In this document: one piece after another, positions 23,722 to 38,900 of the stretch
Layout: every line of letters starts with the position of its first letter
How positions within the stretch are numbered: the stretch's first letter is position 1
Source of the DNA: Lamellibrachia satsuma
Taxonomy: Eukaryota > Annelida > Polychaeta > Sabellida > Siboglinidae
Direction: 5' to 3'
Assembly: GCA_033239005.1 (NCBI GenBank)
Contig: BSQZ01000080.1
Span: 62,001 to 126,000 of the forward strand
DNA length: 64,000 nucleotides
Notes under the pieces: model-generated
The model's database searches: none
What the model was told of the DNA's origin: nothing
What the model saw: only the letters and a program-made list of their open reading frames with translations
Made by a program: the position numbers and the translations under genes

Positions 23722-26700
23722 GTAGGTATTCATTTATGCAACACGTTTTAAAAATGGTCATAACACAACTGTTTGTACCCGCCCCTAGACGACCATGACC
23801 TTTGCTTTGGCAACGCCAAAGGCAAAGGCGTTTGATTAATTGATTTCTTTCTGTTTACTCCAAGTACTATTATGAAAAAGACCCTAAGGCGGGTGTTCAT
23901 TTATGCAACACGTTTTAAAAATGATCATAATATGACTGTTTGTTTGTACCCATCCCTTTTGGCCCTAGACGACCATGACCTTTGGCAAAGCCTGGCCAAG
24001 GCCTTTGATTAACTAATTTCTGTTTACTCCAAGTCTGCTCAAACCCACTTCAATAGACAATATGTAGCTCATAGTCGTAGTGCTACCCAGCCCCAATAAT
24101 ATGTACAAAATATGTTCTCATTATGTTTGGTAGTCTAGGCTAGCGCTGGGCCTAAAATTTGTTTAGCCAATTTGGCTAAAGTAAAGGTTCACATTTTCTT
24201 TAACCAAATGAGATTTTCTTTAGCTATTGTTTTTTAGCAGACACTAAGTCTAAGATGGCAAAACGTGACATAAATCAATAATGTGATAATGCCAAGTAAA
24301 AGAAGGAACTAGTTTCTCGTCCCACCCACTTCCTTTTTTGTCTACGCCTCCTTTTTTATTTACTATTAAAAAAAGATTATTTAAAAAAGTTTTTTTGGTT
24401 CTGTGAAGTATTCTTTGTCCAAAACTTGCTGTACAAAGTACTGTTATATTCTTTCAGTTCACTCGTTATTCGTCATACAAGGTGTAGAGATGTATGTGCA
24501 TTCTACAGAGTCTAAAACAAGATTCAAATGATGATGCCTTGCATTAAATAGTCTTTACACAGACTCACATAATTCTAGTCTCAATCAGTATAAATGCCAT
24601 TCAGTTGTATGCCTGTGATACAAACCAGGGTTGAAAAAATCATGATTTAAAAAAAAAAATAGGATTTTTAAAATTTAAATCAGATTATTTTTATTTATTT
24701 GATTTTTTTGAAATCTGGTATACACAATGTCATAAAATATTTGACTATCAGGCTATCTAGTGTCAATACAGCTACACAAGTGTGCGCACTTTGTGCTTTT
24801 GTATTAAAAAACGCACAAAACTTTTTTAATCTCGATGCTTGTAAACAATTATTTGTGTTAAATTCATATAAATCAGCGATTAAAAAAACCGGAAGTCAAA
24901 AAAAAAACCCGTAAATCAATGATTTTTTTGGAGTGATTTAAATCATGATTTAAATCAATGATTTAAATCAAATGATTTAAATCAAACAACCCTGATACAA
25001 ACTAATGAAACCGTGGCGAAACCTACACATGACATTCATAAATACATTCAACATTGTGTTTGCTTCTTGTTTGTTTCTAGTCAGTTTTCCGGTGTTAACA
25101 GGTATGTGCCATGTTACATTTATGTAAATGTTTCTATTCATAAAAAGTAAAGTACCCATGGTATTTGACAATGGAATGGCAGGCTATATATTAATGTGCA
25201 TCTCTGATACTGGCACATTCCAAATTGCATAGAAAAAACTACATTTAATCAACCACAGTGAGCATCTTAAACATGGCAGCCATCTTCAAAACTAATAACA
25301 AAAAATCATAAATAACAAGGGCCTCCTTGTTCCTTCAAAAAAAGTCCGGATGACAAATAAATTAAACTAGTTTCTTTTTTACTAGGCCTAATAATAATAT
25401 ACAACATATTATATAAAAATAATATACGTATATTAAACATATAGATAGTTACAAGAAAACATAACACCAATATAAATTAATACAACGTTTAATTATAAAT
25501 ATAAAACAAGAAAATCGATCACACACTGCAAATCTCCAACACAGAACATCACCATACAAGTATCGCCCCAAGTGTCCACCACCACTATTCTGGTCTCTGC
25601 GACAGATCCACCCGTTTCACTAAACCAGTGAATCCGCCCAGATCTTGAAGGCTTCCTCGTATGAAAGCGTTCTTAACTGTCGGGAGAGAGTGCTTCGCTT
25701 GCGTCAACACGGTCCACATTTGGGCAATAATCGCTGACTTCGTGTGATCGTTCGCAGTCACGAAGCCCATCTGGCGCTTCGGCAGCAACATCGATCTCTG
25801 GTGGTCAGCAGATATCTCGTGTTTTGTTAAGTTGTCTTTCTTCGGCTTGGCGCAGTCCTTCCCGGTGACAAACACATTCTTTGCTTTCGCATGCACGCAA
25901 ACTTTGCAGCGGAAGACGTAGCTTTTGCTATTGTGAATAAGCCACGCAAAACGTATGAACCAGTCCGCCTTGTGTAGTAGTGCAAAACAGCTATTGGTCC
26001 AGCACTTCATTTGTTCATGCGCAATGAGAACCTGCCGGTAAAAAATAGCAGCAGCTAAAGTTCCGTCACTGTCAGACAATGTATGAATCAGCTTTGCTAT
26101 TCTAGTATAGGCCCAGCACTAAAACATTGCAATACCAACTGCCGCACATCTCACGTAGATGATAATAAGGCCTATGTCTTGGTAATTGAAAGGTCGAGGC
26201 ATGTTCATTGCTATATTAGAACATCGTTGTCAATTATATATACGTTCAAACGCAGTTATATATATAAAACTGTACTCATTGTCCATAATCGAAATATGAA
26301 GATATACCTGCCTGCCTAAACTAAAGATGTCTAATACTTTTGAGATCATTGAAGAAGAGAAGAGAAGAGACCTATCCTAGATATACTTTTCAAATAATGA
26401 TGTATCATTACTTTGTCAAATTTGAGCATATCAGATAATATTCTGGTGCTAAGCACCTGGTTTATTAATGATTTGTTGACCGTTTGCATGCATACATATG
26501 CCACTGGGTATACTCGCACACACTCACTGCACATAGAAAGGGGAAAGAGTGCCAGACCAATAACTGTACGGGTCTGGAGCGCTACCACTTCGTATATTTT
26601 ATGTGCTAATTAATCTATATTTCCTTTAAAATGTTTTTATTAAAACTATATACTAATATAGGGTAGGCCATCATTGGCATAGGTGGTAGATACTATCGAG

Positions 26701-29700
26701 AAAAGCAGATAATCATGGTATGTATGTATGAGAGACGGATAACTGTATTTGTGTGTGATTTACCCCAACTTGCCTGTCATGCAATAGTTGGGTATAGCTT
26801 TACCAATCCTCCATCCTGATTCCATAGCACTGTCTTCAAGCTACTGTTCTAATGTAGTCCTAGAGCTTGTATGGTGAATACCTGTGTTTTCTAAGTTCAC
26901 AATCATGCTAGCTGGAACAGCTTACCCTCATGAACAAGTGGTGACATTAGCACCATTGGTGGATGATGGATCCACCTGAACAAACATCGACTTGAACTTT
27001 GTTTTAGTTCCTGCATCAACCAATGCATGCACCATGGTTCTTTGCTAAGATTTGTCTAACCTATATCTGGGATAGTAATTTTCTGATTTATGGATAACAG
27101 TGCTAGAAATAAGCCAAAAAGTTCACTTGTCCACCAGACAAGTCAATCTTAAAATCTATCACCAAAATTGTACTTGTCCAAGTAATGGCGAGGGGGAATC
27201 ATGTTACAAGCTTTAGGAAAAAGAAAAGACTTTATATTAGATGAAAACAAATACAGATAATAATCTTCCTGCTGTTTGGCTGCAAGAACAACAAATATAA
27301 TAAATTATGATCAGAAATAATTCCCAGATCATTAACATTGCTTTTCGTCATGAATACTGTAACTAGACATGCCAGTAGATGTGTACCATTATTTTTATGG
27401 TGCTGATGGTGGAAGTTGTTGATAACATTACGATGTCGATGATGGGAATGAGTTATTTTTCTTGCCATTTGCTTCTAAGTTCACGTGGGTTTAAACTAGT
27501 TCAAACTACAGATTTATTCCAATAAAAGGTATTGGTACCCTAATATACTGTTTCTAAAGGTCAGCAAATATAATCCATGTGTGGAAGCAAGTTGAACGTT
27601 GACAAAATTATATAGCTTTGATCACCGATTCCTAGATGTTACCATGAGAACTGCATAGCTAGAACAGGGTGCTCAGCAGATGACGCCGTTGATGGAGGCA
27701 CTAATCTGCGTGCATGTATAAGAAAACTACATACTCCTGGCAGCAAAATGATAAATGCGCAACATGCGCGATTGCTGGCGAACTATGTCTGCAGTTGAAT
27801 TTCCTCAAGTTAAAAGGTTGCTATTATACATGCGTCATTATGTATTAATTTTTATCGACTCATTCTAGTTAAGCATGGTAGTTCCTGCACTAATTTATTT
27901 ATCTTATTATGTATTAACCTATTTATATATTTATTTATTAATTATAACTTCTTGTACATTATTTCAGTTATATTTATTTACAAAGTCTTATTTGTACATA
28001 ATATTAACACTATTGAGCTCTAATTGTGATAACTTTTTTTTGTATATTTAATTACTGTACTTATCTGTATTTTATTAATTTTAATTCATGTCATTTTTAA
28101 TTAACTTATATATATATATATATATTAAATTAGTATATGATTATTATATTTTATTACACTAGACACTTCTTATTTTAACTAGTTTGTATAATGTGTTTGT
28201 AAAGAATTGCATATTTATTTTAAAATGTTATAACTATTTGTGTTGTAAAGTGCCATGAACAATTTAAAATTGGATCTGGCGCTATATCAAATAAAATATA
28301 TTACTATTCTTATCATTATTTTCACTTGTCCACCAGATAACTATAAAGGGATATTCTGCTTGTCCGAGCAGATTTATCACTTGTCTCGAAAAAATGGACA
28401 CGTTATTTTGATCGCTGGACCAGTAAGTAAGGGGGTGTGGCAGGTGTCTCACCAATTTTTAGGGCCCTCCTCCCACTTCCTTGTCGCCCCACAGTAGTTG
28501 ATATTAAAGTAATATATCTGGCAAATGTTGTATTCCATCTCCCGTTCTAAAAAATATTACAGTTATACAAAATATTTCACATTTTTATTACACAATATTT
28601 CATATATTCCTGACAATTCATACACCATGCTTGGACATTAAGCTTTTGTTTTCAGTGGCCCATGAGGCCAGTAGATTTGAAAAGTTACTGGCTGCCCCAA
28701 AAAAATTACTGGCCTAAAATTTTATGCAGGTATAAATTTATTTTAAAACGCACATAAAACACAATGCCTCACATTATAAGTTGCAATTAGTATTAACAAT
28801 TTATTGTCATACTGTTCAGAGCACTACAATGTCATCTTCAATGTTGTCATTATCACATCCATTAGAGGCTTACTGGTCCAGTCCTCCAGCCTGTTGCTTC
28901 CCATCTCCAGTGCATTCTCCTCAGTAGGTTCCTTCCCACTGCCGCAGAGGAAGTTGGCAGGCTCGTGTCATGCACAGTAGATGCTTACATGTCAAGCTCT
29001 GTCTACAAGGTAAGTTTTACGGGCTCTTGTATAACTGATGCACGCTATGAATTAATAATGTTTTGTATTGATACATGGTTATACATAGGGAAACAAACTA
29101 TCGCAGTCATCATAATTTTCAGGATCAGTGTGGTTAGTTTTCATAAGTTGAACTTGACATAAGCAAGCGAGTGTGTTTTCATAAGCAAGATCAAATTGCG
29201 AAATACTCATTAATTGTTACAGATATAAACCATACTGAAACACCAACATATTCATTGTGAAATGTAATATTTAAGTTTAAAAAGAACCAAAAAGAACTGG
29301 ATGACTAGTGTTTTAATTTGTTTATCGCATACGTGCACATTCCTCATTATTGCCCAAGTGCATTATTGCCATGTGTTGTCTTTAAAAATATTTATTTTAG
29401 GACTTTTGTCGTAAGTAATGTTTCCGGTTTTCACTTGGCTGACACTGAAATGCATACGTCTTACAAAACTTAATAACATTATGAACATATGAATTGTTGA
29501 ACAACCTATGACAAACTACTTGTTACTGTCAATGTCATTCAGTGTTTGTAAAGACGTACACAACGTCACAAGTGGCTAATTAAGTGCATTCCCATGCAAT
29601 AGTTAATTTTTTCAACATAGTTTTCACAATATTATATTGATTTCATTCAACCTTTACTTAGATATGTATGCAGTAAGCATATAATTATTATTATTGCATA

Positions 29701-32700
29701 AATTCATCTAATTAATTATAATATTGAATACTGCTTTAGGTCAAATCAAAACCAGCAAAATGTTTGAAACATACAATTTGTAAATATAAAAATATTTAAT
29801 ATGAAATTCCCATTAAACTACCAAAATAAGACTATTTGCTTATCAGCTACTACTTGTCAACCAATGTCAGTGCATAGTGACATAGTGGTTAGAACACAAG
29901 TCTTTCAATCGAGAGAACCCGAGTTCCAATGCTTATGCTGCCATTTTGAATCTTGGGCAATTTCATTCACGCCACATTGCCTCAGCTGTATAAGCGAGTA
30001 CCTGGTTATAGGCAGTGATATCTGAACGAATAGTCTGGCGAAAGGCTTTCACATAATATGAAAATTATATTTTGTATTATAAAATGTAAGAAGACTAAAC
30101 ACAACGAAACAGTTAACATGTAACAGCATTTAAATTAAAACAAATGGAAACTAAAATGTCCCATAATGGTGCACTGTTTTAAAAACCATGTTTTTCTGAT
30201 AAATAAAAACTTGTAATGTCATATTAAAGGTGGTTTTGTTTTTCCACACATCAATTCAACATATATAATTATGAATAAAAGTGCATGTTTTGATAATCTT
30301 ATGCTACAGTGCATAGGAGGATAATTATGATTAGTATTTAGAAACTATCAAGCACAGTGTTACACTACTACATTGCAGAAGGCATAAACATGTATGCGAT
30401 GAAGCATAGAGGCCATATTATAAGAACATTGACAAGCTGATAAGAATACAAACATGAGCAACTAAGCTTATCCCAGAAGTTTAATGTTTTGTCATGTATG
30501 TATCATGTCGTGTATATAACACTAATCTGGTTGAGTCATCAATTCAGACACGTCATTGCTTATGATGGTTAGCGTCAATTCAAGTCACTTGTTATCAAAG
30601 TATGGGTCAACTGCATTACCGACATAACGATTCTAATTACACACCAATTACAGCATATATCAATTCCAATTCCACCTCAAAAATACCAATTCTAATTTTC
30701 AATTCCATATCGAAATAAGATAATAATTTGAGTCAAGTCACAGGCTGACCAAATGACAGTACTAGGTGATGTTCTGTCCCTTAGAATAATATATTTACAC
30801 TTCAATGTTGACATCAGTACAGTAGTTTGATATTAAAAAAATACAAATTTGAACCTACAAGCTTTAGTGTTAGTAACAACAAAGAAGTACAAGCATTGGT
30901 GTCTCAGTTTCTTCTGTTTGGAACCATTAATGAGAAATCTGTTTAAGCATATTCTATGTTATGATAAATACAGTTATTGTTATCATCCACTTGGACACTA
31001 AGTTGTTATAATTCTTCTAACCATCATGATTGTTTTCAGACTGTCTCAAAGATATGGTGAAATCACTTGCATCATCATGGAGTTCAAGAACCATGGAGAG
31101 TGTATCACATGGATTTATGGAACCACAAACAACAGAAAGATATGGTGAAATCACTTGCATCATCATCATGGAGTTCAAGAACCGTGGAGAGTGTATCACA
31201 TGGATTTATGGAACCACAAACAACAGAAAGATATGGTGAAATCACTTGCATCATCATCATGGAGTTCAAGAACCGTGGAGAGTGTATCACATGGATTTAT
31301 GGAAACACAAACAACAGAAAGATATGGTGAAATCACTTGCATCATCATCATGGAGTTCAAGAACCATGGAGAGTGTATCACATGGATTTATGGAACCACG
31401 AACAACTGAAAGATATGGTGAAATCACTTGCATCATCATCATGGAGTTCAAGAACCATGGAGAGTGTATCACATGGATTTATGGAACCACAAACAACTGA
31501 AAGCAATTTTGAATTAATGAAGCAATGCTGAGTATTGCCTATTGGGTCAAGTAATTAATTAATAATAGACCAAAACATCCAATGCTAATACTAAGACTGA
31601 GTGATCGACATGGCCCAGTTTATGCAGCACAATAATGGACTATATTTATACTGGACTGCATTAATGAGGACGTGACTACAATCTAACATGCATTTGTAAA
31701 CAAAACATTATAATTTTATTATTCACTTGTTTACATACCTGTACCTTTAATATTATAATGCATGAATGATGTTACCATCTCGGACAAGTTATTAGTTTGA
31801 CTTTATGGAATGAAAGCGGACGCCTACGAAACCCTACCTTTCGCTGTCGCACGCTGTAAACAGACTGGCTCACAACTTCCGGTGATCACTAATATGACCC
31901 AATTTTTGCACACGTATGAAGCCTGACAACCTCCTCTGCCACTGGGATGAACTAAAAGGTGGGCAGGAAAGGGCGGAAAAGGCGGGCAAGAATTAACAAG
32001 AATTCCTATGATCTCTCCACTCCCTCTTTACATGCGTTGTTGTTGTTTCCTATTCTGCATATGTGTAGGAAACTATACACACGCAGTGATTTCATTTATG
32101 TGTGTGCGTGTGTGTGTGTGTGTGTGTGTGAGCATGGTTTTTAGTTTTTGTGTAACTGTAAAATAATCAATTATAAATCTTCAAGGTAGTAATGATAAAT
32201 TTTCTTGCATAAATGTAATTATACTTGAAGTGCCCGATCTTTATTCCTGTATCCAAATGTGAAAGGTCTGGTACTGTCCAAATCGTGATGAATTTAACTG
32301 TTTACGTTAGGATTTTATTTATATTTATGAATTGATATATAATTAATGTGTTTATGTTAAATGCAAAAGTGTGCATTTAATCATACTCATAATTTATATA
32401 CATTATAGTATTGCAGTCTTTACAGCAACATGTCATAATGTTTTTTCAGTTCCACTTTTGTTATTTTGTATTGAAAATTCTGGTTTTCAACAATCATCTG
32501 GAGAAATGAGCTAACTATCTACATTTTCATGATCACCTGTTGGAACTAGTATAGTTATACAATCTACTGGTTCATGAAGGTTAACAAGGACAGAAGATAT
32601 CAGATATGCCTCTGAGATATGGATATTTATAGTGACTTTATTACTATGCCTGAACAACTGAAGAGCAGCTTTGTGATCCAACCATTGAGGTAATAGTTGA

Positions 32701-32955
32701 AGCGTTTAAGCAGGTGAAGACTGAGCCAGCCTATGGCATGTCATATCATATGAAAATAAAATCTGCTAGGCCCCTGGAATGGGAAATCAGTTGTAAAATT
32801 GAGATCGTGAATGTTCTGGCTTTTTATCAGCTACTGTGCAGTACACATAATGTCACAGATTATTCACACAATCACGCACGCACACACACACACAAACACA
32901 CACAGACACACACACCACACACACGACACACACCACACCATACCACACATACCCA

Positions 32956-32996
<41 letters not shown>

Positions 32997-35900
32997 GCAC
33001 GCACAAAACTGGACAGCCCAACATGACTAGAAAATTTGTCAAAGCTATATATACTAGAGGCTTGGAACATGTGGACATGCATGTCACACTAAATGTTTGT
33101 GTCAAGGATGGCACAGCACGATGGTAATCACTCACTAGAGAGCTCACTGTATTGTATACATTGGGTTCATCAGGTCACAGAGAAAACACCTCAGTAACTG
33201 ATTACGGTGGTGGAATCTTTTGAGTCATGATACAGACAGAATATGTAGTGTTATCAGTTTTGTACCATGCATGGCAGAATAGGATATGACGAGGAGACTG
33301 AATAAAGACCAGGACACTTGCAGACACAGCAAGAAGAGCTGTAGCCATACAAAAAAAAACTACAAGTAACAAGATGCCACAAAGGAAGCAAAATTACAGT
33401 TTGCAAGTGGCTTGTAAATGTTAAATGTTCACATAATGAATTGCAGGAGTATAAAATAAAAAAGTAACTGGTGAAAACTGGAGAGAAGTTATGGAGCAGT
33501 TCACTGTTCAGCGATACTCTTGCCAAGTCTCACAACAGTCAACAGGTACCACTGGCTAATTCACAATAAACCACTGTGCCAAAGTGTGGTGATTCCAGTT
33601 GATTCTGGAGAAGCACGCAAAAACAGTGACCGCAATATGCTGGCCTTTGGCATGAGTGTGTAGCACACTGTACAACAGTTGTACAGAGCAGTATCAGTAA
33701 GCAATAAATATGTCCAGTTTGTCTTAATTTTGAAACATGCTTTCATTGTTTCTAAACATCACCATCACTAATAAATGTGATAGGTTGCAAACAGGTTGCA
33801 CAGATTGAATCTAAATAATTCTCATGTTGGTTTTGTGTGGGTCCCAGACAGCTGTCATTCACTTACAGTTACTAGAATAGAATTTGTGCATCCAAACCAT
33901 CAAAATGACAAGATGTTTTCTATATAAATTTTTGCCAGCTGCAGTGTATGGAGAAGATTGTTTATGATTGACTGTGGTGTGACATGTTATGTGCACAATG
34001 CACATAGGTGTGTCTATGCAGATAGGCACTGGAAAATTCCACAGGGACAGTCACAGTTTGGCAGGGAAAGCTGACAGAAATGAACAGATGGTGCAACATT
34101 ACTCTAAAACCAGTCTTTTAGAACAGTGCTGAAGACACATTAAAAAAATGCATACACCAATTAATTGTGGACGTATATCGAGAGAGAAAAACTGTTGTAA
34201 AGCAGACCAAAGGACGGAAACAGCACTATATAAATATACTTTATTTATTATTAAATGCATGATGATGAGACATGTTCACTGAGTTGTTACACAGGATGAC
34301 AGATTATTTACTAATATTTTATATGACACTGCATTTTATATATATAGGGTTCTATGCATTAAAAATAGTGTATGAAAATATATAATTATGTTGGAATTCT
34401 TCATCAAATTGTGGTGACACAGAATAAAAATAATGTTTGGGATTGCTCTTTTGTTTGATGTTATAGACAGACAGGTATTTTGAGAAAACAAAATTTATCA
34501 CAGATTATATGACTGTTTGACACAGGCATTTTATAATAAAAAAATGTACTGTGTTTCATAATAGTATTATACATCTACATCTCACTGTGTCCAGAATATC
34601 AGGATGTGTAAGTTTGTAGGGTCCCAATTATGTCACTGTCTGAGGGTGTGTATTTTGTTTGCAGAGAGTGTACTACTTGTCCCTGGAGTTCTACATGGGA
34701 AGGTCCCTCACCAACACCATGGTGAACCTGGGCATTCAGAGTGCAGTGGATGAAGCCTTGTACCAGGTGTGCGTGTGTGTGATACATGAACCACTCTACC
34801 AAGATAAACTGCTCTTGGGCATGTCCATGCTAATGTCATGTTAATTGTAACTCTTACCCTACTAGTGGCTACTGCATATCAGTTGTCAACTCTGGTGACA
34901 TGTCATTTTAGGTCACCTGTGCAAGCTGTCAATGTTTGGCAGTGGTTGACTCAAGATGGTTGCAGACAGAGTGCTATAGTTACCCAGGGACTGTCTCAAA
35001 GTGTTGTTAGTAGACCCCCAAGTACCTTTAGCCTATTTTGTCAAACATATAGTTTTGTTTTATAGACTCAGTTACTGAAATATGTAGTTGACATTAGTAG
35101 CAGTTTCTATTGAAATAGTATTGTAAAATGCTGGTATTTGGGTTGAAAATCACAGATTTTGTTATTTCAATCTTAAGGTTTACTGTCTATATGGTTCTCA
35201 TAATGTTAGTAGTTATAACTTTTCAACAGGTGTGTATATGTGGGAGTGGTGAATACCAATGTGTAAGTAAAATTTCAGAGGGACGAATCAAGGATTTAAG
35301 AACATGCCAGTTTTTGTACACAGATGATTTAACTTGAATGCTCAGCTGCAATCCTGAAAACAGTTGCTAGGAATAAAATTATTTCTACTTCTCATCTTTA
35401 TCTGGCTTTATTGGTTCACTGCATCTTGTGCAGCTTGGCCTTGACATCGAGGAGCTGGAAGATATCGAGCAGGATGCTGGCTTGGGCAACGGTGGACTTG
35501 GTCGTCTTGCTGCCTGCTTCCTGGACTCCATGGCCACCCTGGGTCTGGCAGCCTATGGCTACGGCATCAGATATGACTATGGCATCTTCACGCAGGTGAT
35601 CGAAGATGGCTGGCAGGTATGTTCCATGATAGGGTCAGTTTCTTTTGTGGGATGGTTTTTTGTCAGCTTTATTTTCTGACGCTCAGAAAGCAGGGAATAA
35701 AACCATATTTGTTTCTGTTGATTAAAAACAACACAAAATGCATCCTTCCAAAATATTTTTTCCAACATGAAGCCATTTGAATAAGGAATTCAAATGTGGT
35801 ACATTGCACAGGCATTATACCTGCTTTATACCTATAATAACAAATAAATTGGAATTTTAGCTACATAGCATTTTTGGCTGCTAAATATAGGTCATTTTAC

Positions 35901-38900
35901 TCACTGTACCGTATGTCATAAAGTGCCATTGTTGGATTAGGTGTGTATTGGTGGGGCCTGCTGCGCATTGCTAAGTTTATGTAGCAAGAGAAAACAAAAC
36001 AAATATGGTTGGTAAAATGGCAATGCCCTTTAATTACATAAAGTAAAACAGTGATATGCATGACAATGGGCATTGCCGACGACCTAACTAGATATAAAAA
36101 GCAATTCCCCTATCCTAGTAACAAAGAGTTGAACATATCGGTCGATGGGGATTGCCAAAAATTTACTAGCTAAGCGTAATAAATGTGGGGCCCAGAAACC
36201 ACCACCACTGTAGATCCAACAAAATCGGCACTTGTGAAGGAGAAGTTGGGGAAGGAGGGTGGGAAAACTTAACAAACGAGCGACGAAGTAGACACTGCTT
36301 CCGTGAGCGGCCAGTGATTGAAGTCTGCTGGCTGGGTCGCTCTAGCAGTGATGTGATGTCGCCTTGCCGCTTAGCGCTGTGACACCAAATAAGGAGATGT
36401 GTTATGTGTACCGTTAGCGTCCCGTTACCTGACACCGATCCGATGCATTCCAGACTAGCGACAAGGGTGGGCCGTCTAACCCCTGTACATAGGCAGGAAC
36501 ATTGCGTAAAAGGTATTATAATTCATGCTGTATTAAATACTGATTTTACTCACTGTACTGTATGTCATAAATGGCAATGCCCTTTAATTACATAAAGTAA
36601 AACAGTGATATGCATGACAATGGGCATTGCCGACGACCTAACTAGATATAAAAAGCAATTCCCCTATCCTAGTAACAAAGAGTTGAACATATCGGTCGAT
36701 GGGGATTGCCAAAAATTTACTAGCTAAGCGTAATAAATGTGGGGCCCAGAAACCACCCGTACAAACCCCACACAAAGCGCAGCAGACTCCAACGATAACA
36801 GTGGTTCCTGGGCATGGCAGCAGCTCACTGCCTCCTGTGAGGAGCGCGGGCCAACCTCGCATTAAAAACCTCAAACGTCATATATGGAACAAGAGAGGAC
36901 AAAAGATGAGGAAGTTGCACGACTAATGGTGTGCGCCGTTGTGCGTAGATTCAAAGATATATCCACACAAAGCCGTAAGAAAAGTATAAAATTAGACAGC
37001 TGCGGCCCAAGCGAAAATTACAAACCACAAATAAAATTCTAGCTGGTGCGAGCTAGTAGCCAGATATAAGTTGGCGGAAGAATTAGATACAATAGAGAAA
37101 CACAATTGAGAAACACAATTCGTGAACTCCCTTGAGAAATCGTGAAACCCGTTTGGAAGACCCGCGCCAGATAATGCTGGCGGAAGAAAAAGACACCGTA
37201 GAGAAAAACAATTTGTGAACTCCCTTGAAAAAACCGTGAAACCCGTTTGGAAGGCGCCGCACACCAGGTCGGATGCCGTAACCCCGTCACTGTCTCACAG
37301 GAAAGCCAAGGAAAGAAGAAACATAAGCAAAAACCATCGTGTCAACATGCAGTAGCGACGACTGGCGAGTCGGCCTACGATAAAGGAAAGTATGACAGCG
37401 TGCATGAGAGAGATCCCGCATCCGCTCCCGGCCCAAAGCCGAAAAAGCAGGACACGTGGACACGCTCTCTCTACCGCCTCAAACAAAATGAAGAAAAGCT
37501 GGAGTGCGCCCCGAGCCACCAGATGCTCACATCGCTAATAGCATAAACAGAAAGTATAGACGTACCCGCCATAGCAACTAGAATCACTGCATATATACAC
37601 GTATCACAAAATACATACATACTTATCTACATATGCAACTTACAAAAGTGACTAAAAGTATTAGTTAATACAGCGATAGTGGGAATACTAGAGTGTCTAG
37701 AAAAAAATTCCTACGAACAGTGGGTGTGCAACGTGGAGATTGTCGGAATTGTACCCCAACCCCCAGCTGAAGAGCCGGGCAAACATCAGAGCCCGCAAAT
37801 AACTTGAAACCCCCACCGAAATGGAAAGCACATGCGCTTCCCAACGCCAGGCTGAAAATTATATGGCAATGAAAGCTCACAGTGTTTTAAAAGAGGTGAT
37901 ACGAATATATTTGTTGAAAGCGGAAGATTTCCAACGGCCCATCCGCTGGATCTGTGCGTCAGAATATCCCTGAGCTGAGGCGTGAGTAGCTGCCCGATAC
38001 GGAAGCTGTGTGCCTTTATATTGAGTTGATGGAGAGAGGCCCAAGATAAGGAGCCAGACAGCCAGGAATTTAGCTGTGAAGGGGTGATGGGGATAAATCC
38101 GGTTCACAGAACAAAGGGCCTTCGCTGCGGCCCCTCCTGGCAGTGAACAGAGAGAGTGCTGCCACTGGGCAGTAGGCGTTCTGTGAGCTGGGAATGGAAA
38201 TAGAGATGTGCGAACCAAAGTGGTGTTTGGCTTGTTGGAAAACTATGGTGAGGGTGTCCGAAAGTACCGAGAGTTGTGATAATTTGATGTTATTGCGGGA
38301 AGAAGTGACTTCCCGATGCGAAGGAAAGCATGAAACATGAGTAGGTAGATAGCTCGGACTAAACAGGCATGATAGGATGTCTGAGTCACATGACCCGTGG
38401 AGTCGCACAGCGCGTGTAATATGGGTATAGTAATGGGAGCTTAGAGTCAAGCGTGGGAAAAATCCTTGTGAGCCCCAAGGAGGATGCGCCGGACGAAAGT
38501 CACCTGTCGGATCCGGGAGGTGGAATAATTTGTGAAAAAAGGCGATGGCCGACATCGTGAAGTAACAGAGGCCGGCGAGGAGCCGTTACGGAGGAGATGC
38601 GCAATAAACGTACACAATAAGGAGACGGAGGAAGGAAACCATGGCTTCCCGGGAAATAGATCACAGCAAAGTCATGTAACTGGGTTGCCCACCGCGAATA
38701 CATCGCCCGGGTAGAAGGAGCCAAAGATGCTGCAATGAAGGCGCCTGCACTGTTCACCAAGGTAGGAATTCCGGCGGCAAATGGTCTGGGTCGCGATCGA
38801 GCCAAGGAGCCCTCTGGTGCGCGGCCTCGTTCTGGAAACGAGACAGGGCATCGGCGATAACATTAGTTTTACCGGGAACATGTTTGGAAGCAAAAAGTAT

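Noticed and set aside
23863..23895. Second copy of phosphorylase exon 1 end as an alternative exon
   Set aside because: Its donor is GC and the acceptor-like CCAAG upstream lacks a pyrimidine tract; inclusion would repeat YYYEKDPK.
31017..31531. His/Ser-rich and Met-rich ORFs on both strands
   Set aside because: They follow the 91 bp minisatellite and change frame every unit.
32714..33147. 137-residue ORF with His/Thr/Arg repeats and antisense Val/Cys ORFs
   Set aside because: Low-complexity translation of CA and ACGC microsatellites, no conserved start or splice context.
36699..37546. Plus-strand ORFs inside the Ngaro element 3' region
   Set aside because: Ngaro-type elements can carry extra ORFs, but these lack any domain I recognise and lie opposite to the element's coding strand.
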